Under the pieces are notes generated by a model. It made no database searches. It saw only the letters and a program-made list of their open reading frames with translations, and had not been told where the DNA came from. Both the position numbers and the translations under genes were made by a program. Positions 21,393 through 31,044 of a DNA stretch of 64,000 nucleotides are shown in pieces. Where the stretch lies: the NCBI GenBank assembly GCA_963678675.1, contig OY783192.1, positions 20,238,439-20,302,438 on the forward strand. Reading direction: 5' to 3'. The stretch comes from Xiphydria camelus. Its lineage: Eukaryota > Arthropoda > Insecta > Hymenoptera > Xiphydriidae. Each line of letters starts with the position of its first letter. Position 1 is the first letter of the stretch.

Positions 21393-21504
21393 GATCAAGT
21401 ATTCCGTTGTGGTGAGGGTCCTGATTGGTCTACTCGCTAAGATCCGTATACGTTTCTTAGCGAGTAGACCAATCAGGACCCCCACCGCAATGGAATACTT
21501 GATC
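21393..21504. mobile_element. Palindromic MITE (same family as 32396-32578)
   Basis: GATCAAGTATTCCGTTGTGG... forms a nearly perfect palindrome of about 50 bp arms (inner TTGGTCTACTCGCTAAGA / TCTTAGCGAGTAGACCAA). Sequence to about 21575 (GCGTGCAGGTAAAGAGATAC, CTCGAGAAAGTACCCCCTGA) continues the likeness to the second copy. Confidence 0.75.
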
Positions 21505-21574
21505 CTGATTGGTCCCTTCGCTGAGTTGCGTGCAGGTAAAGAGATACGAATGACTCGAGAAAGTACCCCCTGAT

Positions 21575-21680
21575 CTCCCGGTAGCTGTCAGTTCGGGAGG
21601 TCGAACCATCTAACCTCGAAATCAAGTGTACAAGTGATAAAAAATAATTATACGGGTTTCTTCGGTGAGTTTCCCCAAGT
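21575..21680 (+). repeat. Dispersed repeat module (copy M6)
   Basis: Reads GGTAGCTGTCAGTTCGGGAG, CATCTAACCTCGAAATC and CGGGTTTCTTCGGTGAGT, matching the inverse of 3448-3600. Confidence 0.5.
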
Positions 21681-21687
21681 GTTGAAA

Positions 21688-23230
21688 GTAGTTACCTACT
21701 CCATTATTGTAATCCAATTCCATTGTACCCCTTATTTTTCTGCCACGACTTTGATTGTTGATAGTGGATGGATCAGCTAATAAATTTGATTTTTATTCAC
21801 TATCAACTATCAAAGTCGTGGCAGAAAAATAAGGGATTCAATGGAATTGGATTACAGTAATGTAGTAACTACTTTATTATTATTTTTTCTTTATCGATAT
21901 AGTCCCTCTTTCGTATTATACTATCCCAAGTTCGAATTTATAATATATACCGACCTGTCAAACGTGAAGTGTACATGTACCTCACTTTTATCTCATGTAT
22001 TACTGCAGACTCTGACATGTCATCTCGTACAGGTGCAACCGAAGAGGACCTAGCTCGTGTCCTGTCCGTAAAAAGATGACTCGATGGACATCGGAGAATG
22101 TCAGACTTGTCACCGAGCGCCTATTACCCACGGTACGTTTATTGTAATATGCGTTTTCGTTTCAATTATTCCTGCTTTAAATAACTTTCACTTTCAAAGT
22201 ATTTACCTTGTACAAACTGTTCATCGTAGGGGGCAGCGATCAATGATTGTGACTAATCGTAGACAAATTATTCCTGCGATGATGTTCCAGTTGCAAAGCA
22301 TACACTAGCAAGTCAGCTTACAGCATCCGATGTTTAGTATCAACTTTACCTCTTTTGGAACACCCATCACCCGAGTATAATCACGATTACGTTAATGTTA
22401 ATCGCAGAATAGACCGTGAGCTCGGGCACATTATCGCAGTAGTAGTTCGGTACACCGAATTGCCTTTTAGTTAGACGAACTTGTCTACGACGAGTCGCTA
22501 ATATCGATCGCTGCCTCCTACCATGAACAGTTCATAAAAGGTTATTACCTTGAAAGAAGTAAAAGTTATTTAACGCTGGAATAGTTGAATGAAACGAGAA
22601 GCGCGTATTGCAATTAATCTACCGTGGGTAATAGGCGCTCCGTGACAAGCCGGACATTCTCCGATGTCCATCGAGTCATCTTTTTACGGACAGGACATGA
22701 GCTAGATCCTCTTCGGTTGCACCTGTACGAGATGACACGTGAGAAAATCGTGAGCCTTCATGAAAATCTTCTAACGTACTCGTTCTGCAGTAATACTTAA
22801 TGAAATAAAAGTGAGGTACATGTACACTTTACGTTTGACAGGTCGGTATATAAATTCGAACTTGGGATAGTATAATACGAAAGAGGAAATATATCGATAA
22901 AGAAAAAATAACAATAAAGTAGTTACTACATTACTGTAATCCAATTCCATTGTGTATCCCATATTTTTCTGCCACGACTTTAATAGTTGATAGTGAATAA
23001 AAATCAAATTTATTAGCTGATCCATCCACTATCAACAATCAAAGTCGTGGGAGAAAAATAAGGGATACAATGGAATTGGATTACAATAATGGAGTAACTA
23101 CTTTATTATCATTTTTTCTTTATTTATATATTTCCTCTTTCGTATTATACTATCACAAGTTCCAATTTATACACAAACCTGTCAAACGTGAAGTGTACAT
23201 ATACCTCACTTTTATTTCATCTCTTCTTCG
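21688..23230. repeat. Nested and alternating palindromes
   Basis: One unit (GCCACGACTTTGAT... then CAATGGAATTGGATTACA...) is present at least four times in alternating orientation. Small palindromes lie at 21688-21872 and 22919-23100, and a large one has arms of about 500 bp (about 21760-22270 against 22490-23012). A further diverged inverted copy lies at 23860-23990. Repeated frames beginning MELDY come from the shared unit and need not be protein. It is probably a foldback or MITE family that inserted into itself. Confidence 0.7.
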
Positions 23231-24862
23231 CCTCTGGTATAATCATTTACACCCCACAAAGCACGTTTTTGCAAGTAACTTTTCTGTAACATTCCTGCGA
23301 TATTTTGCAATATTCGTGAATACTACCGTATATGTTAGAAATATATATTTCTCGATAAATTCTCGAATGTTGCAAAATATCATAGAAACATTTCGGAATC
23401 ATTACATCGAAAGATCTCCTCGATAAGGTACAGCTCGATAAGATTGTACTTGTCAGGGCTGAATTATATGGGGTTTTTATAATTATTTTAGGAAGTCTCA
23501 GAAGAATACAGGTGCAGCATAATATAGATCTGTGCTAGAAAGAATAAGGAATAACCTTCGACGAGCATTCGGGCTGTGGCAACAGAGGTTAGAATCAGCA
23601 AGACCATGGCAGGGAGGATATTGAAGGATGGACGCACGCCCATGCACTCGAGGCAGCAAATCTAACTCGCGGAATGAACCAATGCAGCTGGTTCTTGGAA
23701 CAACAAGTGGACGATCCCTCGTTCGAAAGAAACCCCCTCGGGTTCGCACATGATTTGGAGTCCTTTTGGGTAGAATTGAATAGCAGCACGTTTATTTCTG
23801 TAACAGATTATAAATAACAAAATTATATCCAGCATTTCACTATTTAAAATATAGTACGAAGGAGAAAATATGCCAATAGAGAAAAACTAATGTTAAAGTA
23901 ATTACTTGATTATTGTGATCCAATTCAATTGCATCTGCTATTCTTCTGCCACGGCTTTGATGGAGAAGAAACATCAAATTTATTTGTAAATCCATCGATT
24001 CACCCCATGCTCGCATGACGCTGAAAACAAAAAATTGAATGAACACAGATATTTGTCCTCCCATCGAAAGTGAGGTTAAAGTTGTCAGATGGCAATTAAA
24101 CTTATCTGATGGGAATTCTTCTGAGACCATCTCCTTTCTTGCTCTTGATGCACAGGCAACTAGAGAAAAATACCACTGCATCCGTTGATTATCACGATTA
24201 AACGAAAAAAATACAAACGATTATTAAACTATACGGAGCGTCTGTCACATTCACCACTATTGAGATTCATTACTCCGATTACACTGAATTATCACTTTTT
24301 ATTAACAAGCGCGTCCGAGGATCGAAATAAACGCGAGGGAAATCGTTACGCGAATGGAAATATTTTATTCACTTTGAAAACCATGACCAAACATTCAAGG
24401 AATATATTCTCTCATACACTCTCACATACATTTGATGGCGTATGCGTGTACCCGCATCTGTGTAGACATTTCCGATCATGGCCGACTATCGCCGAAGATA
24501 GGCGGAATTAGAGTGACATTTTGACATATATATATTGCCCGAGAAATCGGATTCTCGACTTTCAGGCGGCAGGGGCGTGGCTTAGCGTTGCTAAGGGCGA
24601 ATCTCTGTTAATATTTAACTTATAACATTTATTCTGGTCTCTATCAATAGAGAATAGTCGATTTATATGACGTAACTAAGCACAGTTTTGGTTATAACCG
24701 TATATTTATTGAGAAAATTCGATGTAAAATTTGAGGGGTGAAGGGGGCAGACATTTTTCCTGTAAAGATACACGGGTGCTCGCTCGCTGCGACAGCGCTA
24801 TCGGCGTCGTTCTGACGAACTACTTGAATGAACATGCCGCGAGACACTACCGTGTCTCTTGA
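23231..24862. other. No recognisable gene
   Basis: Contains the diverged repeat at 23860-23990 and otherwise short frames only. Near the end, GAGACACTACCGTGTCTC (24841-24858) is a perfect small palindrome with a four-base centre, just before the junction with gypsy pol. Confidence 0.45.
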
Positions 24863-24866
24863 AAAT

Positions 24867-25862
24867 GGTTTCGTAAAATCCGGATATTTTTTGTAATACT
24901 GGGGCTTCGCATAATTTATCTATTAAAATCTCAAATGCTATTTGTTGTTCATTCGAAATTTCCTTCTTTCTTTAATAGATTTGATAAAGGTTTCGCAATT
25001 TTAGAAAAATTTTCAATAAATCTTCTGTAATAACCGGCTAATCCTAAGAATTGTCTAATATTTTTCTGGTTTCTTGGAATTGGAAAATTTTTAACTGCTT
25101 CTTTTATTTCGGGTCTGGTTTTACTCCGTCTTCACTTATTATGTGGCTAAGATATGCAACTTCTTTTCGTAGAAATTCACATTTATCCGGTTGTAAACTT
25201 AATTTTGCTGTTCGCAGTCGTTCTATGAGTTTAATAAATTTTTCCCGATGTTCTTCTAAGGAATTTGCATAAATTACAATATCGTCAAGGTATACGAATA
25301 ATTTAATTCCCTGTAAACCTGTTAGTACGCGATCCATTAGTCTTTGGAACGTTGCTGGAGCATTTTTTAGTCCGACAGGCATGCGATTAAATTCATAATG
25401 ACCATATGGTGTAGAAAATGCCGTTTTATGGCGATCTTTTTCGCTCATTTTTATTTGGTGGAAGCATGAAGCTAAATCAAACACCGAGAAATATTTCGCT
25501 CTGCCCAGCTGATCTAATATATCTACTATATTAGGCAGTAGATAAGAGTCTCGTATTGTTTTTTCATTTAAGGATCTGAAATCTAGTACTAGTCGGTAAC
25601 GTCGTTCATCTGAGTTAGGTTTTTTCTTTTTAGGAACTATTCAAATTGGTGTATTATAAGGTGATTGAGAAGGTTTTACTATTCCACCTTCTAATAGTTC
25701 TTTGACTTCTTTATTGATCTCCTGTTTGTGAATTGGAGGAAATCTATATTGACGTTTATTAATTGGTAGCTCATCTAACGTTGGAATTTCATGTGTTAGT
25801 ACGTTTGTTGCTTCTAAATAATCATTTTGTAAATGAAATCTATCCTCACTTATTTCGATCAA
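24867..25862 (-). pseudogene. pol: Reverse transcriptase domain (env gypsy)
   Basis: The minus strand gives the start of RT (ELPINKRQYRFPPIHKQEIN, KPSQSPYNTPI), a TGA at 25641-25643 where the family has Trp (NTPIW), then VPKKKKPNSDERRYRLVLDF, YFSVFDLASCFHQIKM, FNRMPVGLKNAPATFQRLMD and the active site FVYLDDIVIYA. After DGVKPDPK there is a frameshift near 25104, and the connection region continues (IRQFLGLAGYYRRFIENFS) to DFTKPF at the 24862 breakpoint. The catalytic YLDD is intact. The domain belongs to the Ty3/gypsy errantivirus-like group. Confidence 0.93.
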
Positions 25863-26256
25863 ATATTCAATTTTTTTTCTTTCTTCTTCGTTTAAATGAT
25901 TTAATCGTAATAATTCTTTTATTTCTTTTATTCTTTTAGTTTTTTTATTATTATTTGTTTGCTGAGTACCTTTTGAATTATTAATAATATTTTCTGTTAT
26001 TTTATTTACTTCTTCTATTCTATTAATGTCTTTTAACGCGATACTGCGATCTGTCCGTTCATTTGCCCTAGAATAGGTATTATTTTCATTATTTATTCCT
26101 TCTATTCTTTTAAGATCTTCTAACGCGATACTGCGATCTGTCCGTTGATTTGCCTTAGAGAATAGGTATTATAAGTTGATTCATTTGATTTAATAGTGTT
26201 ACTACTGATTTCATTATTTAATTTTTCTTCGTACCCGTACAATTCTAACGTCGGGA

Positions 26257-26828
26257 TTAATATTTCGATTTCTTTTTTTCAGTTATATTAAATATTTTTA
26301 AGTATGCTTTGCCGTTAATATTTGATACTAGCGTTTCTCCAAGGTATATTCCATCTATTATTTGTAGTCGTGGTATGTATCCTTCTTTTAAATTTGTCGG
26401 TTTTAATCGAATATAAATTGTTGAGATCGCCCTTGCCGGTACAACTATAGTTTCTCCAGTCTCAAAAGGGACATTATGTCCTTTGATTTCCAAGCAATTC
26501 CCTGCATAGTTAATCTTAGCATCATTATCTATAAAGAAATCTGAGCCTAGTATACCGTCTTGTTCGATCGGGAAATCGTCCGGTACTAAATGAAAGATGG
26601 TATTGCAACCTGCGACATTTATCGAAATTCGGCCTAAGGTCGTCACCTTATGGGCTGTAATCCCGCTTAACTGGACGATGTCACTGTGATCTACTAAATT
26701 TGAGGCACTATTAACTCTGTGCTTTAAAAGATTAGGACCGGCTCCTGTGTCAAGCATTAGGGTTACCGGGAGGCATAGATTTGCAGTGGCCACGCGAATT
26801 GTTGGAACTCGACTTTCTTGACTGAGAT
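26257..26828 (-). pseudogene. pro: Retroviral-type aspartic protease (env gypsy)
   Basis: The open frame reads SRVPTIRVATANLCLPVTL, then the active site MLDTGAGPNLLK and, 80-odd residues on, DGILGSDFF, the two hallmarks of retroviral proteases. The usual ORF start at 26793 is a GTG. The true frame runs further up to the TA junction with the 657 bp element, and across that element it is in the same frame as the zinc-knuckle region. The C-terminal part (VPARAISTIYIRLKPTNLKE) leads toward RT through an Asn/Lys-rich, frame-broken stretch (25870-26250). Confidence 0.88.
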
Positions 26829-26830
26829 TA

Positions 26831-27487
26831 AAGCTAGGAATCCACTACACTCGACTCGACTCGACTCGACACGACACGACTCGACACGACACGGTGACAA
26901 AAATTTGCGCGGTGTGTCCACTGGAATCGACGCGACACGACTCGACGGTACTCGACGGTAGTGCTTCGTCCTTTTAAATTTTAACGTACAAGGATACATC
27001 GTGTATGGCTCTATAATTTTTCCAATTATTGCTTCTCTGTAACATCTATACAGATTGAAATTTACTATATACCTATTTATGTTTACTTGGTCTATTCAAG
27101 GCTTTTGAGATTTCTTCTCAAGCTTCGTTGCGTATATTTTGGTCTCTATATTTCAAATTATGTATATTTCACAGCATCTCATATGCTCTAACTTTATTAA
27201 TGAGATCCTCCTCCATTCCTCTGCGAAATTAATGTAAAATCTTCGAACTGCTCTTCTCAAATTTCCAAGCAAGACTGCCGCAAATCAACTGTTCGCTCAT
27301 CGGTTCATATCTCGATGTGCACGCAAACCGTGTCCACTAGGCTCGACTCGACTCGACTCGAGCCTAGTGGATTTCTACGCCATTTAAATATATGGAAAAT
27401 CATGCGATCAGAAACGCGTCGTGTCGAGTCGCGTCGAGTCGTGTCGAGTCGAGTCGAGTCGAGTCGAGTGTAGTGGATTCCTAGCTT
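26831..27487. mobile_element. 657 bp TA-flanked element with CTCGA-repeat termini
   Basis: The ends AAGCTAGGAATCCACTACAC / GTGTAGTGGATTCCTAGCTT are inverted repeats that continue into long runs of CTCGA/ACGAC pentamers. TA stands at both sides (26829-26830, 27488-27489). Removing the element with one TA joins the gag and protease coding region in one frame. An internal perfect palindrome (CCACTAGGCTCGACTCG... at about 27333-27371) repeats the end motif. It is non-coding and probably a Tc1/mariner-superfamily or similar MITE. Confidence 0.75.
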
Positions 27488-27489
27488 TA

Positions 27490-28277
27490 CTGTTGATGAT
27501 CGGATATTTGGTTTTGACTCTGTTGGATTGAATGTATTGGACGCGATTGAGAGTGTTTGAATTCGTTCCCCGTGCAGCGCTCTGTGGTGGGGAACTGTTG
27601 GAGTTTCCCGTTTGAAATTGTTGCGTTGTATTAGCTCACTGTTTTAAGAAGCATTTTTCTGCGGTATGATTAAATTTTCCGCAGTAATCACATTTCGTTT
27701 GTGGTCTCGTATTATTATTTTGATTATAATTTTGATTATTAATAATGTTTCTACAGACGTTCGCTTTATGACCCGCTTTTCCGCAAAATTGACAGGTGTT
27801 TACGTTTTAAAAGTTTTTAGGACGTTGTCTACAGTTGTTCGTATTATGGTTAGTTCTTTTACAGATTTGACAAAACATTTGTACTTTATTTTGTTGAAAT
27901 AGCGATCGACAATTGTTTGCTGTGTGGCCTCTTCGATTACATATTTGGCAAATTTGAAATTCTGTTTGTACGATATTTATTTTTTGTAATCGCGATCTGC
28001 AAACATCCGCGGTGTGGTTGTTTTTATTACATAGTTGACAGATTGTTGTATTTCCTGCTTTTCTTAAATTGTCTCTATTATTAATTGGATATTGTGTGGC
28101 TGTGTGTCCTTCTATATTGCAGATTTGACATTTAATAATTTGGTTATTTGTTATAGGTGTTAATTGGTCGTTTGTGTTTTGTGGACCTTTGCCCCGCATT
28201 TGTTCGACGCGTGTTAACGCTCGTTCGAGTTCTACTGCTTTGATTCGTGCACTTTTGAGATTATCTACCTTTCCCAT
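27490..28277 (-). pseudogene. gag: Gag nucleocapsid with six zinc knuckles (env gypsy)
   Basis: RNA-binding part of Gag. The minus-strand frame holds CQICNIEGHTATQY (last Cys replaced), CQLCNKNNHTADVC, CQICNRRGHTANNC and CQICKRTNHNTNNC. Then comes a TAA at 27807-27809, and in the same frame CQFCGKAGHKANVC and CDYCGKFNHTAEKC, a TGA at 27636-27638, and a Gln/Asn/Thr-rich tail leading straight into the protease frame. All knuckles are CX2CX4HX4C. Four to six in series is many for a gypsy element. Upstream, a helical stretch (DNLKSARIKAVELERALTRV) ends the capsid. Confidence 0.88.
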
Positions 28278-28285
28278 GTTACATC

Positions 28286-28753
28286 TTATGTGTCTGGATT
28301 TAACCCGCGAATAAAATATTTTAATAGGTCTTTCTTTACTTCTTCAAAATTTTCGTCGGTTATACGATTTTCCATTCTGTGTCCGTCGGTAATTCGTTTA
28401 GCTAATTCCCTGGCTCGATTTAGGTATGTTATTACGTTTTCGTTATGGTACTGGCAAATGTCGCTTAATTCTCCGTAATACAGATGGATGGTTTTTTCCG
28501 GGGCGTATATTTCCTCTAAGAATGTTGTTAAGTGATCTACTGACGTTAACGTTTGCCCTATACTACAGCGTTTTGCTTCGCCGTTTAATTTTGTGAGAAT
28601 TAATTTAACTAAATCTGATTCTGATTCGCGTGGTAGCATATTTTTCGCTTCCTCGCACGCTTCGAGGAAGTCGCCTAGGGGTATGTTTTTTCCATTGAAG
28701 TGAGGTACAATTTCTATTGCGGTTTTCAGAGAAATTTTTTGATTATTTGCCAT
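28286..28753 (-). pseudogene. gag: Gag capsid (env gypsy)
   Basis: 155 codons from ATG at 28753: MANNQKISLKTAIEIVPHFN, FLEACEEAKNMLPR, VKLILTKLNGEAKR, DICQYHNENVITYLNRAREL and KDLLKYFIRGLNPDT. This is the capsid fold layout of gypsy Gag. It is one base out of frame with the nucleocapsid (frameshift between 28278 and 28290), so Gag is broken at the capsid/knuckle joint. It starts about 430 bases after the primer site. Confidence 0.85.
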
Positions 28754-29087
28754 TGTATTTGAGTAATCTGAAGTGGCAGTACTTGGGCGGTTTATACTTA
28801 TTATGGAAGTTTCTAGAATGCTGTCACTAAAATCTGCGGAAGTTCGCGTAGGAGTCTGTGGAAATTGTATTACTGGGATCTTTTCTTAGTGTGCCTTATG
28901 GGATTATTCTCGGAATCTGACATAATATTCGCTCATTCGCAATTGATAATTAATATTGGTCATTAATATAAATGGTGGTAATGTTTATTTGTTCGTTTAG
29001 GGTTTTTTCCTTTTTTTTTACTATAGCAATTAATAATTAGTGGTAGTTAGATTCGTCTGGTCAGTTCGGATAGCACCAAGCTAAATT

Positions 29088-29165
29088 TTAGGAGTCGAAC
29101 CTAATATCCGGCACTCTACGTGAGCAAATAATCGGAACCTTCCGTATAGCGGGAATCGAACCCGC
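29088..29165 (-). other. Two tRNA T-arm-like hairpins in the gypsy leader
   Basis: On the minus strand GCGGGTTCGATTCCCGC (29149-29165) and TTAGGTTCGACTCCTAA (29088-29104) both form a five-base stem around a TTCGA-type loop, the shape of a tRNA TpsiC arm and of a Pol III B box. The first follows a D-arm-like TCTGGTCAGGAAGA. No anticodon arm or acceptor stem fits, so these are not tRNA genes. Confidence 0.5.
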
Positions 29166-29181
29166 GATCTTCCTGACCAGA

Positions 29182-29197
29182 CCCGGCCGATGCACCA
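29182..29197 (-). other. Primer binding site for tRNA-Gly
   Basis: On the minus strand TGGTGCATCGGCCGGG lies 9 bases after the 5' LTR. It is the exact complement of the 3' end of insect tRNA-Gly(GCC) including CCA, as I know that tRNA. Confidence 0.8.
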
Positions 29198-29206
29198 AAA
29201 AGGGGT

Positions 29207-30058
29207 TGTCACGTCATGGACAACTAGATTTAACACTAACTATCAATTCGGGGAAAACAATAGGGATCATCGATACAATCAAGAAATTTTATATCACAAA
29301 AGAATATTCTGTTGCCACTTACCTTTCTTTGAAGCTTTGACTTTCGATCTCTCTCTTTCTCTCTCTCTTTCTCTGCCGGCCGTACGATCCTTCCTTCGAG
29401 GGGTGGATCGAGTGGGGTGCGGTCTCTCTTTGGTCACTCACTTTCTTGGGAAGGTAGCACGACAGGGATAGAGGTTGAGGTTTCAACAAACCACAATCAC
29501 TTTCTTTAGATCTCGAACAGAACTTCTTTATTTCTTTAGATCTCGAACAGAACTTCTTACTTTCTTTAGATCTCGAACAGAAGTTCTTTATTTCTTTAGA
29601 TCTCGAACGAACACGCGTAACTCTCTATACGTTTGACTGAATGTTAATCTTCAAAAGAAAACAAAAGACAGCTTCTCCCGGTGTCCAGGATTCTCCTTAT
29701 ATAAGCCGTTAGACTTCGTTCCGGGTCGGGATCCTTCCTGATGTTGAAAAGGGGAAGGAGAAGGAATGCGTTGAATCATGGAGGTTTCTTCCTGTCAGCG
29801 GCTGGTCGGTGGCCACTTGGCGTCTTGTTTTTCGCTGGTGCATTTCCTTTAATGCTACGCGGGTGGCACGTGGAGGTTTTCGCGCCTTCACCTTGCGCGA
29901 GAGTTCGTGTTACTCGCGGTGCAGTTTTGGCTCGGTGCGGAGTCGGCGTTCCGGTCTTCCGCAGCGGCCTCGCTCGTCGCTATTTGATTCCTCTTATTCT
30001 ATCGCTTTATTCGCCGCTGCGTTTTATTCCATGAAAACGGCTACGTTAGGACGTTACA
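29207..30058 (-). repeat. 5' LTR of the env gypsy element (852 bp)
   Basis: TGTCACG...GTTACA on the plus strand. It has four copies of the TTTAGATCTCGAACAGAACT repeat (about 29500-29600) against two in the other LTR, plus scattered substitutions. It is followed by GTAT at 30059-30062. It contains the same TATATAAG candidate promoter (about 29698). Confidence 0.93.
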
Positions 30059-30062
30059 GTAT

Positions 30063-31044
30063 ATATAGATTATTTAGACAGAGATACTAGTGTTAGCTGT
30101 TTATGGAGCGCGTTGGGAAGCTAGGAGAAAGTGACTAGGCTTGTGTGCGTCAGCAATGTTAGCTGCGCTATTAGTAGGTTGTATAGCGATTTACTATATC
30201 GACATCATCGACAAGAAAATGTAATACCACCCTAGGCCGCAAGCGCTGAAGTAGCTGCGCACGAATCGCTGCGCACTAATCACATCCGGCTTCACATTTC
30301 CGTCCCATTTCCCAAGGTTTACCCTCATACCGCCGTAGTAGATGTTTACATATCAAAAACGCACAACATACAATTATAAATTACGAGAGACGACTAAATC
30401 AGACAAGCGACAGTAGACACATCGTTTGTAGGTTAAGTGGAATGAGCGGGCGCAATTCGTCCTTGAAGTTTAAGTAACATATGAAAATAGAGCACTGGTG
30501 TACAAAAATAGACCAGCGCGAGTAACTAAGGGTTAATTTATTAGTTTTTTCCTCGCTGCTTTAATTATTGATTTAATTAATCTATTTATTTACGCAAAAT
30601 TCTCACGACAGCTGTGTGTCACACGTTTGTATTTGGCGCATTCACCCCTCCCTCAAACTGTGTTGCGACGTTGTCATATATACGACATGCGCGCGCAGTA
30701 ATTTCAAGAAAAGCTGAATTTCTAATGTTTTTGCAATGTTTTGTTAATAATTATTGCCCTCATTCAGGTGAAAAAATATACCGATTGTCTGTTACATAAC
30801 AAGCTATCGATGAGCGCAGTTTCACTCAGTTAGAACAATTTTTCACAGATTTCCCCTCGATTTTGTGATTTCTCCATAAGAACACGGGTTAAATAGATAC
30901 TTTTAAAACAATTATAACTTTTTTATGGGGTTGTAAACAGACCTGCAATTTTGCATATGCTTTTTAAATAGATTGAAGAACTTTGTATACAATTTTCATC
31001 AATTTCGTATATTTTTAAATATCTTTAAAATGTAGGCCGAATAT
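30063..31044. other. No recognisable gene
   Basis: Short frames only. Nothing that I can assign on either strand. Confidence 0.5.

Larger units (their letters stand above)
14418..24862. mobile_element. 10.4 kb composite insertion inside RNase H
   Basis: The RT/RNase H reading frame stops at 24867 and resumes at 14413. AAAT stands at both junctions (14414-14417 and 24863-24866) and keeping one copy restores the reading (KPF then IITTDASG). The outer ends do not match each other as inverted repeats, so this is more likely an element that has itself been filled with others than one intact transposon. Its contents are listed separately. Confidence 0.6.
7408..30058 (-). mobile_element. Ty3/gypsy endogenous retrovirus-like element with env, nested insertions
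   Basis: A full-length element on the minus strand: 5' LTR 29207-30058, primer site, gag, pro, RT, RNase H, integrase, env, an extra ORF, polypurine tract and 3' LTR 7408-8198, bounded by GTAT repeats. It is 22.65 kb long because it holds a 725 bp element (12386-13110), a 10.4 kb composite block (14418-24862) and a 657 bp element (26831-27487). Without them it is about 10.8 kb. The gene order gag-pro-RT-RH-IN-env is that of errantiviruses. Stop codons and frameshifts in every major gene show that it is dead. Confidence 0.92.

Noticed and set aside
23840..24181. 113-codon minus-strand ORF
   Set aside because: Its end is the diverged repeat unit seen in the neighbouring palindromes and the rest matches nothing.
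14418..24862. Helitron or Polinton/Maverick as the identity of the 10.4 kb block
   Set aside because: No CTRR end with hairpin between A and T, no long matching terminal repeats, and none of the expected polymerase, integrase, ATPase or capsid genes.
26840..27475. Repeated CTCGA units as a CRISPR-like or satellite array
   Set aside because: The units are 5 bases with no spacers, are inverted at the two ends, and sit inside a TA-flanked element. They are transposon termini.
9482..27638. Alternative genetic code reading TGA as Trp
   Set aside because: Other TGG codons are intact in the same genes, TAA and frameshifts also occur, and neighbouring elements use TGA as stop.
29088..29165. tRNA gene
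   Set aside because: Only T-arm-like hairpins are present. No acceptor stem or anticodon arm can be fitted.
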